A stretch of 50,818 bases of DNA from an uncultured Lachnospiraceae bacterium. Lineage in GTDB: Bacteria; Bacillota; Clostridia; Lachnospirales; Lachnospiraceae. Every line of letters starts with the position of its first letter. Positions within the stretch are counted from its first letter, which is position 1. The notes under the pieces were generated by a model. That model did not search any database, was not told where the DNA came from, and was given only the letters and a program-made list of their open reading frames with translations. Shown piece by piece: positions 16,173 to 23,638 of this stretch. Where the stretch lies: positions 1-50,818 of the forward strand of contig CANQDS010000008.1 of NCBI GenBank assembly GCA_947593655.1, written 5' to 3'. The translations under genes were made by a program, and so were the position numbers.

Positions 16173-16775
16173 GTGGAAAAATATGATGAGTTTCCCGACG
16201 AGGCGCTGATCGGGCGTCTGCGCGCGGGAGAAAACGAAATCATGGATTACATCATGGAGAAATACAAGCCGCTGGTCCGCAAAAAGACGCACGCCATGTA
16301 TCTGATCGGGGGCGAGAACGACGATCTGATCCAGGAGGGGATGATCGGGCTGTTTAAGGCGGTCCGTGATTTTAAGGAAGACAGGGAGAGCTCTTTTTGC
16401 AGTTTTGCGCAGCTTTGCATCAGCCGCCAGCTTTATTCGGCGCTGGAAGCCTCCAACCGGAAAAAGCATGTTCCGCTCAACACCTATATTTCCCTTTCGG
16501 CGGAACAGAAGGAGGACGGAACCGCCCTCGGGGAGCTGTTAGTCAGCAAGCGGGTGGTCAACCCGGAGCAGCTTGTGATCGAGCAGGAAGGCTGGGAGGA
16601 TTACCAGAAGCAGCTTCTGGAAAACTTAAGCAAACTGGAACGGCAGGTGCTGGATCTGTATCTGGAGGGCAATTCCTATACCCGGATCGGAGAGATCCTC
16701 GGGAAGCCGTCCAAATCAATTGATAACGCGTTACAAAGGATCCGTGGAAAAATCGAAGTACTGGAAGGCAGGTGA
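16173..16775 (+). CDS. sigH: RNA polymerase sigma factor SigH/Spo0H-like
   Basis: A 200-residue sigma-70 family factor of the SigH type. Region 2 shows NDDLIQEGMIGLFKAVRDF and the following FCSFAQLCISRQL. Region 4 shows LERQVLDLYLEGNSYTRIGEILG with a helix-turn-helix and SIDNALQRIRGK. The start is GTG 16173: an AAAGAGGG site lies at 16157-16164 and the next in-frame ATG would remove conserved sequence. SigH drives the early sporulation or stationary-phase programme in Firmicutes; here that role is inferred from family and its place after rlmB. Confidence 0.92.
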   Translation: MEKYDEFPDEALIGRLRAGENEIMDYIMEKYKPLVRKKTHAMYLIGGENDDLIQEGMIGLFKAVRDFKEDRESSFCSFAQLCISRQLYSALEASNRKKHVPLNTYISLSAEQKEDGTALGELLVSKRVVNPEQLVIEQEGWEDYQKQLLENLSKLERQVLDLYLEGNSYTRIGEILGKPSKSIDNALQRIRGKIEVLEGR

Positions 16776-16779
16776 CGAT

Positions 16780-17442
16780 ATGCAGTTTACAAGAATCGGA
16801 GAGCATACCATCAAATGTGTCATCTCAGAAGAGGAAATTTATGAACTGGGATTTACGATGGATGAGATCATGAGCAATGGGGAACGTACCCAGGAATTTA
16901 TGAACCATATTTTTGATCTGGCGGAGCAGGAATTTCAGATCAAGTTTGATCTGGGCGTTAAGACGGTGCGCGCGGATTTCCTGCCGGATCATACGCTTTC
17001 TTTGACCTTTTCCGAGCATCCGGCCGGCGTGATGGATCACTTAAAGGACATCATCACCAACCTGTTGAATTCCATTCCCGCGGAAAAGTGGGAGGAGATC
17101 CGCAATAGGAGGCAGGACGGAGCGGAACTGCCGGACGACGACGAGGAAGACCTCTCGGTCATCGTTCTGTTTACGTTTAAACGCATGGAGACGCTCATAC
17201 GCTTTGCGAAGCAGGCAGAGATGGAGAATATGCCGGGCAGTTCGCTTTACAAGGAAGGGAGAGAGTATCTTCTGATCATGAACCTGTCGAACTGTGAGGA
17301 AGACGAGGTTTTCCGGTTGTCCATGCTGGCCGATGAATATGCTTCGTTCGTTCAGATCGGACGGGAGCGGTATGCGTATGTGAAAGAGCATGACGAAGTC
17401 ATTCTGGAAGATCATGCCATAGAGATGCTGCGGCAGTTATAA
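16780..17442 (+). CDS. mecA: Adaptor protein MecA
   Basis: A 220-residue adaptor that delivers substrates to the ClpC-ClpP protease. The N-terminal domain has MQFTRIGEHTIKCVISEEEI and the C-terminal ClpC-binding domain has IVLFTFKRMETLIRFAK and SLYKEGREYLLIM, separated by an acidic linker (DDDEEDLSV). ATG 16780 is preceded by AGGCAGGTG and lies 4 bp after the sigH stop; a longer frame from 16720 would overlap sigH. Co-transcription with sigH is likely, linking a stress/stationary sigma factor with regulated proteolysis. Confidence 0.92.
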   Translation: MQFTRIGEHTIKCVISEEEIYELGFTMDEIMSNGERTQEFMNHIFDLAEQEFQIKFDLGVKTVRADFLPDHTLSLTFSEHPAGVMDHLKDIITNLLNSIPAEKWEEIRNRRQDGAELPDDDEEDLSVIVLFTFKRMETLIRFAKQAEMENMPGSSLYKEGREYLLIMNLSNCEEDEVFRLSMLADEYASFVQIGRERYAYVKEHDEVILEDHAIEMLRQL

Positions 17443-17443
17443 G

Positions 17444-17476
17444 ATCCAGAGCATTGAAAAATGCCCTGGATTTTTT
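17444..17476 (+). terminator. Terminator of the cysS-mecA operon
   Basis: ATCCAGAGCAT (17444-17454) pairs with ATGCCCTGGAT (17461-17471) with one mismatch, followed by TTTTTTCC. Confidence 0.88.
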
Positions 17477-17488
17477 CCGCCCTTGATC

Positions 17489-17560
17489 CGGCCGGCGGCT
17501 TGCCTGATTGTTATTGAGTGCTTAGCGCTGCCGCGGCCGGCGGCTTGTTTGATTATAATG
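17489..17560. repeat. Two imperfect 45-bp direct repeats in intergenic DNA
   Basis: CGGCCGGCGGCTTG occurs at 17489-17502 and 17534-17547, each followed by a related stretch (CCTGATTGTTAT and TTTGATTATAAT). A shorter CCGGCCGGGTGAT trace follows near 17579. No gene lies in 17443-17727. Confidence 0.6.
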
Positions 17561-17608
17561 AACTTACTTCGTTTCGCCCCGGCCGGGTGATCTGTTTGCG
17601 CAACGAAA

Positions 17609-17648
17609 ACTAAGGATGCGCTTTCTTGTTTCAAAACTCATCCTTAGT
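17609..17648 (-). terminator. Convergent terminator hairpin for cheC-cheY
   Basis: ACTAAGGATG (17609-17618) pairs with CATCCTTAGT (17639-17648). On the minus strand it is followed by TTTTCG and on the plus strand by ATTTTTACC, so it may act in both directions. A second hairpin, CAGAGGCG (17667-17674) with CGCCTCTG (17680-17687), lies between it and cheY. Confidence 0.55.
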
Positions 17649-17727
17649 ATTTTTACCGTCGGCAAACAGAGGCGCATAACGCCTCTGCTGGACGATGGAA
17701 AGGTGGTATTCTTTTCGGAAGGAGCGG

Positions 17728-18087
17728 TTATCCTAATATCTTGCGGATGGATTCCAGTACGCGGTCTGCCTGGAAAGGTTTCACGATGAAGTCTTTCGCG
17801 CCGGACTGGATCGCCTCGATAACCATCGACTGCTGGCCCATTGCAGAACACATCACGCAGGTTGCGTTCGGATCAGCGGCCTTGATTTCCTTTAATGCCT
17901 GAATGCCGTCTTTGTTCGGCATGGTAATGTCCAAAGTGACAAGATCTGGCTGGAGCTCTGCATATTTTGCAACAGCCTCGTTGCCGTCTGCTGCTTCCCC
18001 GGCAATTTCAAATCCTCCCTTTGTCAGGATGTCTTTCAGCATCATCCGCATGAAAGCTGCATCATCAACAATCAATATCTTTGCCAT
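17728..18087 (-). CDS. cheY: CheY-like single-domain response regulator
   Basis: A 119-residue receiver domain with no output domain. The acidic pocket is D8/D9 (LIVDDA), the phosphoacceptor is D53 (LVTLDITMP), the switch Ser is S81 (VMCSAMG) and the conserved Lys is K103 (IVKPFQ). In chemotaxis it carries the signal to the flagellar motor. It lies immediately downstream of cheC, whose family dephosphorylates CheY-P, so the pair forms a phosphorylation/dephosphorylation unit. AGGAGGAAC precedes its ATG. No cheA, cheW or flagellar gene is in view. Confidence 0.92.
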   Translation of the reverse strand: MAKILIVDDAAFMRMMLKDILTKGGFEIAGEAADGNEAVAKYAELQPDLVTLDITMPNKDGIQALKEIKAADPNATCVMCSAMGQQSMVIEAIQSGAKDFIVKPFQADRVLESIRKILG

Positions 18088-18669
18088 TTATCGTTCCTCC
18101 TGTTTTAAAATCTGTTTTACAATACTTAGTGGGTAAAGCTGAAGCATTTCGCTGTCAATTAATTTGTCGACCGTCAGTTTAAACGTGACTTTGACAATAT
18201 CTGTTCCGTTGCACAACTCCTCCGGAATTTCAAAAGTCGACTGATATTTGGAATTCACAAGCGGAAAACCGATGTCGGTCGGAGTCTGCAGCAGGGATGC
18301 CATCGAAGTGGCGATCGTCCCGCACATCTGGTTCATTGCTTCCGATATGGCGGACATCGTCAGTTCGTCAAATGCCATATTGGAAAGATCGGTTCCGTTT
18401 CCCCCCATCATAAGGTTCGCGATCACCAGTGCGTCCCTTTCCTTTAAGACCATAAGGTTCGTTCCATCCAATCCTTTGGTGTAGGGAACCTTCACTAAGA
18501 TACGATCATCCCGCGCCAGCTCTTCCTCTTTGGAAAGCACTTCGACTTTGGGCGTCGTAATGTTCGTCGCGCAGTTGAGCATCATGCTCAGCGTTGTAGC
18601 GGCATTTCCAGTACAGATGTTCGCTATTTCGCCGATGATGTCAGCCTGCTCTTTCGTTATGCTGTTCAT
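18088..18669 (-). CDS. cheC: CheC-like CheY-phosphate phosphatase
   Basis: A 193-residue CheC/FliY N-terminal type protein. Two E-x-x-N active-site motifs typical of CheC are visible: EIANICTGNAATTLSMML near residue 15 and EAMNQMCGTIATSMASLL near residue 110. There is no SpoA/FliN domain after it, so it is CheC and not full FliY. ATG 18669 has AGGGAG upstream. The stop is followed directly by the cheY start region. It would act in the cytosol on CheY-P. Confidence 0.82.
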   Translation of the reverse strand: MNSITKEQADIIGEIANICTGNAATTLSMMLNCATNITTPKVEVLSKEEELARDDRILVKVPYTKGLDGTNLMVLKERDALVIANLMMGGNGTDLSNMAFDELTMSAISEAMNQMCGTIATSMASLLQTPTDIGFPLVNSKYQSTFEIPEELCNGTDIVKVTFKLTVDKLIDSEMLQLYPLSIVKQILKQEER

Positions 18670-18704
18670 CAATCTCCCTCCATAGTACCTGATACCTGTC
18701 TTTG

Positions 18705-18710
18705 ATTATA
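18705..18710 (-). promoter_or_regulatory. Extended -10 promoter for cheC-cheY
   Basis: On the minus strand TGCTATAAT (TG-extended -10, hexamer at 18710-18705) lies 36 bp before the cheC ATG. The -35 region is poor. Confidence 0.5.
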
Positions 18711-18803
18711 GCAGACATGAGCAAAATAGAAAAGAAATATTTTATTTTTTTCTATTTTCATGTTATGATAGCTAACAGAGTACGAGGAAAAAGGAGTGAT
18801 CAT

Positions 18804-20720
18804 ATGGCTGAAAATCCGTATTTAGAGGCTTTAAAGATAGGAAAACGGGAATATAAGGCGCGTGTGGCGAGGGGGCAGTTCCCGTATCTGCCGGTACTGG
18901 ACGATATCTTATCCCACGCCGAGATCCAGACGGAGCAGAAAATAGGACTTGTGCAGGTGCCGCTGGAGTTCGTGGTCGGAACCAGCACGATGGGGCGCAC
19001 GCGGGCGTTTGCCGCGAATTTTATGCCGATCATGGAAGTGGGGACGGAGTTTGCCTACAAGTGGGCGCATCTGTCGGAGGCGCAGCTGACCGAGGGCATC
19101 CGCGATCCGATCGTTGCTTATGAATATATGAACCGCTATTATGTGGTGGAGGGGAACAAGCGCGTCAGCGTCCTGAAGTATTACAAGGCGGATTCCATTC
19201 CGGCGGTCGTAACGAGGAAGATCCCGAAGTATTCCGATGACGAGGAGATCCGGCTGTACTATGAATTTATGAAGTTCAACGAGGCGACCGGGCTGAATAC
19301 GATCGAATTTACCCGCCTGGGCAACGCGGAGCGCCTGCTGGAGCTGGTCGGGAAAGAAGGCGAGTGGGACGAAAAGACGCTGGAGGATTTTAACAACATC
19401 CTGTTTTATTTTACGAAGGCGTATAAGTTCCGCGGCGGGGAGAAGCTCCCGATCGCCATCGGAGATGCGCTGGTCGCGTTCATGAACGTGTTTGACTACG
19501 AGGAAACGCGCGCCATGTCGCCGGCGGATTTTAATACGAAGATCCTGCAGGCGTGGAACGAGATCGTCATGATGACCGAGAAGGACAAGGTCGGGCTGGT
19601 CATGGATCCGAAGACCGTGCAGCGGAAGAATCTGCTCAGCTTCTTCCTTCCTGTCACCACGAAGAAGTTTACGGTCGCGTTTTTGTATCCGAAGTCGCCG
19701 GAGGGATCCGACTGGATCTATGCGCATGAACTGGGAAGGATCTATCTGGAAGAGACGTTTTCGGACGTCATCGATACCATCAGCGTCAATAACGTCAATG
19801 AAGATAACATTGAACGGGTGCTAAACGATGTGATCCGGCTCGGGGCGGGCATTATTTTCGGCATCGGGCCGCAGATGATGAAGCAGAGCTTAAAGATCGC
19901 GGTCGAGCATCCGGAGGTCAAGATCCTCAACTGCTCGCTGAATACGCCGCACAAGTACATCCGTACTTACTATGCGAGAATGTATGAGGCGAAATTCTTA
20001 TCCGGAATGGTTGCGGGATCCATGACGGAGAATGACAAGATCGCCTATGTCGCGGATTATCCGATCTACGGGATGATCGCCAACATCAATGCGTTTGCGC
20101 TGGGGGCGGCCTGCGTCAATCCGCGCGCGAAGGTTTATCTGGAGTGGTCGACGCGCAAGGGCTACCAGCTGGAGAAGTTTCTGGCGGACAACGATATCCG
20201 GTATGTATCGGATCAGGATATGATCACGCCGCGTTCGGCGTCCCGGCAGTTCGGATTGTACCGCTATGAAGGGGATCAGGCGACCAATCTGGTCATGCCG
20301 CTCTGGAACTGGGGGATTTTTTATGAAAAAATGATCCAGAGCATTCTGGCAGGATCTTATCAGTCGGAAGAGAACGCAGAAGGCCGCGCGCTGAATTACT
20401 GGTGGGGAATGTCCGCGGGCGTGATCGATCTGATCTGTTCGAAAAATGTGCCGCGCGGCGTGCAGCGTCTGGTCGATCATATGAAAAAAGATATCTGCGG
20501 CGGTTATATTGTTCCGTTTTACGGGGAAATCTATTCACAGAGCGGTTCTTTGATGAATAAAGAGAACGAATCCATGAAGCCGGAGGATATCATGAACATG
20601 GACTGGCTGAACGAAAACGTGATCGGTACGATCCCGGCGATCGATGAGCTGGTGGACGGCGCGAAAGCGGTCGTGGAACTGAAGGGCGTAGAGGAGGCCA
20701 AACAGGAGTCCAACGGATAA
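18804..20720 (+). CDS. Cytosolic fusion of ParB-like domain and BMP/PnrA-fold domain
   Basis: A 638-residue protein with no signal peptide or lipobox. Residues 1 to about 130 resemble a ParB/sulfiredoxin-like domain (VEGNKRVSVLKYY, and DPIVAYEYMNRYYVVE before it). Residues about 290-590 resemble the BMP (PnrA/Med) substrate-binding fold: TKKFTVAFLYPKSP, a two-lobed segment including IIFGIGPQMMKQSLKIA, and GMIANINAFALGAACVNP. ATG 18804 is chosen because AAGGAG lies at 18791-18796; the longer frame from 18702 is unlikely. A cytosolic binding-protein fold joined to a DNA/nucleotide-binding type domain suggests a sensor for a nucleoside-like ligand; this is inference. Homologues seem common in Lachnospiraceae under the name BMP family protein. 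Confidence 0.75.
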   Translation: MAENPYLEALKIGKREYKARVARGQFPYLPVLDDILSHAEIQTEQKIGLVQVPLEFVVGTSTMGRTRAFAANFMPIMEVGTEFAYKWAHLSEAQLTEGIRDPIVAYEYMNRYYVVEGNKRVSVLKYYKADSIPAVVTRKIPKYSDDEEIRLYYEFMKFNEATGLNTIEFTRLGNAERLLELVGKEGEWDEKTLEDFNNILFYFTKAYKFRGGEKLPIAIGDALVAFMNVFDYEETRAMSPADFNTKILQAWNEIVMMTEKDKVGLVMDPKTVQRKNLLSFFLPVTTKKFTVAFLYPKSPEGSDWIYAHELGRIYLEETFSDVIDTISVNNVNEDNIERVLNDVIRLGAGIIFGIGPQMMKQSLKIAVEHPEVKILNCSLNTPHKYIRTYYARMYEAKFLSGMVAGSMTENDKIAYVADYPIYGMIANINAFALGAACVNPRAKVYLEWSTRKGYQLEKFLADNDIRYVSDQDMITPRSASRQFGLYRYEGDQATNLVMPLWNWGIFYEKMIQSILAGSYQSEENAEGRALNYWWGMSAGVIDLICSKNVPRGVQRLVDHMKKDICGGYIVPFYGEIYSQSGSLMNKENESMKPEDIMNMDWLNENVIGTIPAIDELVDGAKAVVELKGVEEAKQESNG

Positions 20721-20768
20721 GATTTTTGAGAAGGTACTATTTTTAAGGGGCAGAGGAAACCGAATCGG

Positions 20769-21359
20769 ATGAAGATACTATTTATTGCGGATGAAGAGGC
20801 AAAAGCGTATTGGGATTATTTTCGAAAAGAAGATTTTGAAGGGGTGGAACTGATCATATCGTGCGGGGATCTGAAAGCGGCGTATCTGTCGTTTCTGGCG
20901 ACGATGACGTCGGTGCCGGTTCTGTATGTCATGGGGAACCATGACGACAAGTACGACAGGAAACCGCCGGAGGGCTGCGTCTGCATCGAGGACCGGATTT
21001 ACAATTTTCAGGGGATCCGGATCCTCGGGCTGGGAGGCTCCTACCGTTACAAGGAGGGGAAAAACCAGTATACGGAGCAGGAGATGGAGAAGCGGATCAA
21101 AAAGCTGCGTTTCAAACTGAAGCGCAGCAAGGGGTTTGACATTCTGGTGACGCATTCTCCGGCTTACGGCCTGCATGACGATGTGGATCTCTGCCACAGG
21201 GGGTTTGATGTGTTTAACCGCCTGATCGAGCAGTACCGCCCGAAATATTTTGTCCACGGGCATGTCCATATGAATTACGGGATCAAGTTCCCGAGGGAGG
21301 ATATGGTGGGCGAAACGCATGTCATTAATGCCTACGAAAAATACATGATCGAACTGTAG
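20769..21359 (+). CDS. Calcineurin-type metallophosphoesterase
   Basis: A 196-residue YfcE/MJ0936-like phosphoesterase. The metal-binding motifs are present in order: FIADEE (weaker than the usual D-x-H), SCGDL, MGNHDD, VTHSP and HGHVHMN. The first motif lacks the usual His, replaced by Glu/Ala. It follows the ParB/BMP fusion after 48 bp in the same direction and probably shares its transcript. Substrate unknown; cyclic nucleotide or phosphodiester hydrolysis is typical of the family. Confidence 0.82.
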   Translation: MKILFIADEEAKAYWDYFRKEDFEGVELIISCGDLKAAYLSFLATMTSVPVLYVMGNHDDKYDRKPPEGCVCIEDRIYNFQGIRILGLGGSYRYKEGKNQYTEQEMEKRIKKLRFKLKRSKGFDILVTHSPAYGLHDDVDLCHRGFDVFNRLIEQYRPKYFVHGHVHMNYGIKFPREDMVGETHVINAYEKYMIEL

Positions 21360-21384
21360 GCATCGGCTGCAAAGGAGTGTCAGA

Positions 21385-22215
21385 ATGCGTACGAAAGAGA
21401 AAACAGAACCCATTGCAGACAGGGCATTTGCGGAATTGCTGGATGCGCTTGCAGATGCTTACCTGCATCCGCGGGAAGGCGACCTTACGGACCGGAACGG
21501 AAATACGCGCATACCGGTATTGCAGGAGCGTTTTCAGCTGTCTGCTCTGAAAATCCGGAGGCTTTTGGTTACGGCGGAGGTTTTTGCGCCGGTTTCGGAA
21601 GCGAAAGAGAAACAGATGCGCCAGATCCGGCAGCTGGCGGATGCCGGGAAAACGATCCCGGAGATCGTAGAAGCGGTGCATATGTGCGAGACGGCCGTGA
21701 AATCTTATATTCCTTACAAAAAGGGAACGTGTAAGATCCGCATTGACTGCAGGAGAGAGGAAGAAGAGCCGGACAGCGCGCCGGAGGAAAGCATTGCCGA
21801 GGAGCTCCCGGAGCGGAAAGAAGCGCTGGAACGTCTGCAGAAGGCGCTGAAACAGTATCAGGACGAACTGGAAAGGACAGGATCGGATACGGTCGATAAA
21901 AAGTTTTATCAGCGCCTTGACGACTGCCTCTGGAGCGTGCTTTCGGTGTTTGCGGGCTATCCGTTCTGCACGGCGACCGGGCTGGCGTTTACCTATACGA
22001 TCCGCGGGTATGAAATGTTTGTTGACCGGAAAGACAAATCCATTACCAAATCGACGGTTGCGATGGCGTTCCATCAGGGGTTAAAGCTGCAGTACGGCCC
22101 GCAGGGCGCCGGTTGCGTATCGGGGCCGAAGAAACTGGGGACGTTCGGCGCGTCCTATCTGTACCCGGTTTTTATCCGTCTGGGGATCATCCGGAACCGG
22201 CCGGTTTCCGGTTAA
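21385..22215 (+). CDS. Conserved HTH-containing protein of unknown function
   Basis: A 276-residue protein 25 bp after the phosphoesterase. Two helix-turn-helix-like stretches are visible: residues about 45-65 (VLQERFQLSALKIRRLL) and 75-105 (IRQLADAGKTIPEIVEAV then CETAVKSYIPY). A charged linker of about 40 residues follows. The C-terminal part contains FTYTIRGYEMFVDRK and KLGTFGASYLYPVFIRLGII. I do not recognise a characterised family. The co-directional trio with the ParB/BMP fusion and a phosphoesterase could be a regulatory unit. No plus-strand terminator with a T-run follows. Confidence 0.65.
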   Translation: MRTKEKTEPIADRAFAELLDALADAYLHPREGDLTDRNGNTRIPVLQERFQLSALKIRRLLVTAEVFAPVSEAKEKQMRQIRQLADAGKTIPEIVEAVHMCETAVKSYIPYKKGTCKIRIDCRREEEEPDSAPEESIAEELPERKEALERLQKALKQYQDELERTGSDTVDKKFYQRLDDCLWSVLSVFAGYPFCTATGLAFTYTIRGYEMFVDRKDKSITKSTVAMAFHQGLKLQYGPQGAGCVSGPKKLGTFGASYLYPVFIRLGIIRNRPVSG

Positions 22216-22231
22216 ATTCCGCATCCGGGCG

Positions 22232-22275
22232 GTAAAAACGCCGGGAACGTGCCTTTGTACAGACTCGTTCCCGGC
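22232..22275 (-). terminator. Terminator of the rubrerythrin gene
   Basis: GCCGGGAACG (22240-22249) pairs with CGTTCCCGGC (22266-22275). Read on the minus strand the stem is followed by GTTTTTACC, so it serves the minus-strand rubrerythrin gene. There is no T-run on the plus side. Confidence 0.75.
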
Positions 22276-22321
22276 TGGAAGAATGGGTAAACAATAATTA
22301 TGACTTATGAATCATGACTCA

Positions 22322-22867
22322 TTAATAATTCTCACAGCACAATTCGAAATAACTCTGCGGGTGGCTGCATACCGGACAGATCTCCGGTGCGCTCGTGCCG
22401 ACGACAATGTGGCCGCAGTTGCGGCATTCCCATACCTTTACTTCGCTCTTCTCGAATACCTGCGCCGTCTCGATATTGTGGAGCAGGGCGCGGTAGCGCT
22501 CTTCGTGGTGCTTCTCGATCGCACCGACTTTGCGGAATTTCTCCGCAAGCTCCGGGAAACCTTCCTGTTCGGCGGTTTCGGCAAATCCGGCATACATGTC
22601 GGTCCATTCGTAATTCTCTCCGTCTGCAGCGGCCTTTAAGTTCTCTGCCGTGCCGTTTACGCCGCCGAGTTCTTTAAACCACATCTTCGCGTGTTCTTTC
22701 TCGTTGTCCGCCGTCTTCAAAAAGATCGCGGCCATCTGTTCGTACCCCTCGCGCTTTGCGACCGATGCAAAAAACGTATATTTATTCCGTGCCAGAGATT
22801 CTCCCGCAAAAGCTGCTTCCAGATTCTTTTCCGTCTGAGTACCCGCATATTTGCTGCTTACGCCCAT
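22322..22867 (-). CDS. rbr: Rubrerythrin
   Basis: A 181-residue non-haem iron protein that reduces peroxide in anaerobes. The N-terminal four-helix domain has the E-x-x-H diiron pattern ([28 protein letters not shown]). The C-terminal rubredoxin-like domain has CRNCG and CPVCS. The start is ATG at 22867, preceded by AGGGGG; an upstream in-frame extension (from 22906) would run through the promoter region. It has its own promoter and terminator. Spacing to the XRE regulator upstream is about 90 bp, same strand. Confidence 0.95.
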   Translation of the reverse strand: MGVSSKYAGTQTEKNLEAAFAGESLARNKYTFFASVAKREGYEQMAAIFLKTADNEKEHAKMWFKELGGVNGTAENLKAAADGENYEWTDMYAGFAETAEQEGFPELAEKFRKVGAIEKHHEERYRALLHNIETAQVFEKSEVKVWECRNCGHIVVGTSAPEICPVCSHPQSYFELCCENY

Positions 22868-22908
22868 TGTCTGTTTCCCCCTTTTGAAAATTAGTAGTGG
22901 TGACACCT

Positions 22909-22937
22909 AGTTTACCTTCTTTTTCGGAGAAAGTCAA
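22909..22937 (-). promoter_or_regulatory. Promoter of rbr
   Basis: On the minus strand TTGACT (22937-22932), a 17-nt spacer and TAAACT (22914-22909). No clear PerR box is seen. Confidence 0.65.
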
Positions 22938-22956
22938 GAAAATTCTGATATATTTA

Positions 22957-23310
22957 CTATTTTTCAGAATTTTGATTCATTTCCAGCATCCGACGGATCG
23001 CAGACTGGAGCTCCGGATGCTCCCGGTATGCCTCGATTAAGACGCGCTCTTCCGGAGAAAGCGCAAATTCGGTAACATCCGGGCTGCTTGGATAGAAAAT
23101 ATTGGCGATATTTCCGATCTGGTAAATCTCGCAAAGGGTCAGGAACATATCGGTGGTAGGATGCGCCTGATTGCTCTCCCAGCCGTATATGGTCTTTTCG
23201 GCTACGTTCAGGTGATATTTTGTCTGTAAGACAGACGCGACATCGCGTACCTGATAGCCGTTTAGTTTCCGGTACCTTTTCAATACCTCTCCGATCTTTT
23301 TGTTTTTCAT
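22957..23310 (-). CDS. XRE-family HTH regulator
   Basis: A 117-residue protein. Residues 5-60 form a Cro/CI-type helix-turn-helix: IGEVLKRYRKLNGYQVRDVA, then the recognition helix in AEKTIYGWESNQAHP. The C-terminal half is acidic (LSPEERVLIEAYREHPELQ), a common dimerisation tail of small XRE regulators. GAGGGG precedes the ATG on the minus strand. It lies upstream of rbr in the same direction, but rbr has its own promoter, so a regulatory link is only possible. Confidence 0.88.
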   Translation of the reverse strand: MKNKKIGEVLKRYRKLNGYQVRDVASVLQTKYHLNVAEKTIYGWESNQAHPTTDMFLTLCEIYQIGNIANIFYPSSPDVTEFALSPEERVLIEAYREHPELQSAIRRMLEMNQNSEK

Positions 23311-23638
23311 GTTATTTTCCCCTCTCTTTTTGATCGTGGGCCTGATGCCGCAAATCGCTTTCCGACAGCCGGCCCGATATAAAAAACTTTATTTGAAAGC
23401 GTTAAAATCTTACAATCTATGGGGTAAATTGGCAAGCAATTCTGCTGAATAGAGAGAACAGAACAAAATTAAAAAAACACTTTCTTGTAAATAGAGAAGA
23501 TTCCGGGACGCCGGAAAAAAGCGTTTCCGATTTATCTTGTTTATCTTGCGATTCCACGGGAAAATGCTATGATAGTAAGAGAGAATGAACGGGCGGGCGT
23601 TGAGCCGCCCGGAGGTCATGAAATTTGGAGGTACAGGC
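23311..23638. other. AT-rich intergenic region with divergent control
   Basis: No gene is seen here. It contains a short hairpin TTCCGG-GACG-CCGGAA (23501-23516), a direct repeat TTATCTTG near 23532-23549, the plus-strand promoter at 23546-23573, and a 5' leader hairpin CGGGCGG (23590-23596) with CCGCCCG (23605-23611) directly before two GGAGG sites. Confidence 0.6.
23546..23573 (+). promoter_or_regulatory. Promoter of the membrane/collagen-like/Hsp90-like operon
   Basis: TTGCGA (23546-23551), 16-nt spacer and TATGAT (23568-23573) with an extended TGC before the -10. Confidence 0.6.

Noticed and set aside
18702-18803. N-terminal extension of the BMP/ParB fusion
   Set aside because: The extension would start inside the divergent promoter region, while ATG 18804 has a proper AAGGAG.
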